Shown piece after piece: positions 62,920 to 64,000 of a stretch of 64,000 bases of DNA. The position numbers and the translations under genes are program-made. Source of the DNA: Bacillota bacterium (GTDB lineage Bacteria; Bacillota; Clostridia; DSM-8532); assembly GCA_023415825.1 (NCBI GenBank), contig JAEZJF010000025.1, positions 62,001 to 126,000 of the forward strand, given 5' to 3'. Below the pieces are notes generated by a model. That model had not been told where the DNA came from. It worked only from the letters and a program-made list of their open reading frames with translations, and made no database searches. Every line of letters starts with the position of its first letter. The stretch's first letter is position 1.

Positions 62920-63474
62920 CTATCGAATATAGTTCACAACGTCATTATTCCGTTTTGGGGTTGGTATGCTAATACCTTCTTTTTTATAGCCCAGAGCTAT
63001 ACCATGAAACGGTTCATAGCCATCAGGAATACCGATATTCTGAGCTAACCCTGGTTTTTTGAACGCATAAACTGAAAATCCTATCCAAACCGATCCAATT
63101 TTTAAGCTTTCAGCCGCAAGTAAAATGTTTTGTATTGCAGCAGCACAAGTAATTCTCCAGGATTGATCTTCCTTTTTTCCTGATACAATTATTAATGTAG
63201 GTGCATTATATGCAATATTAAATTGCGGATTTATACCAGCTTTCTTAATCCAATCAACTTCAATTGTTGCCATAATTTCTTTGGCGGCTGCATTAATCTC
63301 GTTTATCACATCAGGATTTTGAATAACAGTAAAATGCCAAGGTTGACTATTATGTACAGATGGAGCATATATTCCGGCCTAAATAATTGCATTTAATTCT
63401 TCTTCAGATATTTGTCTAGACTCAAAATTCCTAATGCTTCTTCTCTGCTTAATAGTATTAATAATTTCATTCAT
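62920..63474 (-). pseudogene. Nitroreductase gene interrupted by one in-frame TAG
   Basis: The frame from the ATG at 63474 reads MNEIINTIKQRRSIRNFES (the FMN-binding start), then meets TAG at 63379-63381 (codon 32). It continues in frame as AGIYAPSVHNSQPWHF to a normal C-terminus at 62920. Nitroreductases usually have Glu at this position, so a single G-to-T change in GAG explains the stop. The remainder is intact, which suggests a recent mutation or a sequencing error. The ATG overlaps the upstream stop (ATGA), so it was an operon member. Confidence 0.8.
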
Positions 63475-64000
63475 GTATAACCTCCTATGCTGTATTGGTT
63501 CCTCTTGAAGGCATCAACGGATGTTCTTAAGCCATCAATCGTCTTAGTCTCAATAACACAAGTACAATTGAATTCCTTTGCGATATTTATCTTGCTCTGT
63601 ATATCTATCTCTCCTAAACCTAGTGGCAAATGATTGTTTGCACCTATTGCATCATGCAAATGAAAATGTTTGATAGAGCTTAAATGACTTAAAATAAATG
63701 CTGAGTCAACACAGTCACATGAGTGATCATGACCTATATCCCAGGTAAGTTTAAAGCACCTATTGCGTAATAGTTCTTCTACAGCTTCTGTGACAAATTC
63801 TAAATTGTAATTTCCTATATTCTCAATACAGATGCAAATGTCTTCTTCCTTAATTAAATCATAAGCTAAATTACCGAAATAATTAATATTTTGCATGTAT
63901 TGGTCGAAATATTTATCAAATAAATAAACTTTTTTACTTGGCATTGTAAAATAGACTCCCGAATTCAAATGCATATTTATAATCGGAATTCCAATATTTT
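63471..64000 (-). CDS. Xylose-isomerase-like TIM-barrel protein, 5' part beyond window
   Basis: The frame is open at base 64000 and continues upstream of the first internal Met. The visible 176 residues have CICIENIGNYN, FKLTWDIGHDHSCD, HFHLHDAIGANNHLPLGLGEID and VIETK, the metal-binding Glu/His/Asp pattern of sugar phosphate isomerase/epimerase (AP endonuclease family 2) proteins. Substrate unknown. Its stop codon overlaps the start of the nitroreductase relic. Confidence 0.8.
   Translation of the reverse strand, partial: NIGIPIINMHLNSGVYFTMPSKKVYLFDKYFDQYMQNINYFGNLAYDLIKEEDICICIENIGNYNLEFVTEAVEELLRNRCFKLTWDIGHDHSCDCVDSAFILSHLSSIKHFHLHDAIGANNHLPLGLGEIDIQSKINIAKEFNCTCVIETKTIDGLRTSVDAFKRNQYSIGGYT

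Noticed and set aside
63379..63381. TAG as pyrrolysine codon
   Set aside because: No pyrrolysine genes are visible, the position is not catalytic in nitroreductases, and a single GAG-to-TAG change is simpler.

Overview
The window looks like chromosomal DNA of a low-GC, anaerobic, plant-polysaccharide-degrading member of the Clostridia (Firmicutes). The support is AGGAGG-type ribosome binding sites before nearly every gene, UUG/GUG starts, Gram-positive lipoprotein and secretion signals, three radical SAM enzymes, a BlaI/M56 pair, an RodA/PBP2-type cell-wall pair, and secreted GH53 and GH8 glycoside hydrolases. The genus cannot be fixed from the sequence alone. I see no rRNA, tRNA, CRISPR array, phage or intact insertion sequence.

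Layout. 1-3100: the end of a lipoprotein gene, then a two-gene operon of a radical SAM/SPASM enzyme and a membrane protein ending in a Gly-rich, Cys-Ala-repeat tail. 3186-9182: a lipoprotein, a block of small hairpin repeats, and a NarL-type two-component system divergent from an ABC-2 exporter. 9297-14099: a secreted lipase-like multidomain protein, a Qnr-like pentapeptide-repeat protein, and a cation/proton antiporter preceded by a fluoride riboswitch with its own promoter and terminator. 14308-29466: a carbohydrate regulon, with a CUT1 ABC importer, LacI regulator, acetoin-dehydrogenase-like E1-E2-E3 complex, FGGY kinase, histidine phosphatase and SDR. Matching TGTAATTACA operator pairs tie the importer and regulator promoters to the dehydrogenase promoter.

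29825-33236: a CotH / DUF4956 / VTC-domain triad. 33396-40717: a galactan utilisation locus (LacI regulator, secreted GH53 with a binding module, ABC importer, signal-less second GH53). Three matching operator sites lie in front of the regulator and the operon. 40964-47138: an OmpR-type two-component system, an HtrA protease, a decayed glycosyltransferase gene and a BlaI/M56 pair with twin operators. 47200-50877: two adjacent radical SAM genes and a DUF1846 protein. 50987-59819: small metabolic enzymes, an FHA-FtsW fusion followed by a PBP2-like transpeptidase, a SanA-like protein, a beta-propeller lipoprotein and two nitroreductases (one at 51364). 60016-64000: a secreted GH8 enzyme with two discoidin and two FN3 modules, a nitroreductase gene broken by one stop codon, and a partial TIM-barrel protein.

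The strongest candidates for something new are the radical SAM / CACACACA-tail pair, the fluoride riboswitch on an antiporter, the dehydrogenase-kinase regulon of unknown substrate, and the hairpin-repeat family that forms the 3' end of a response-regulator gene.
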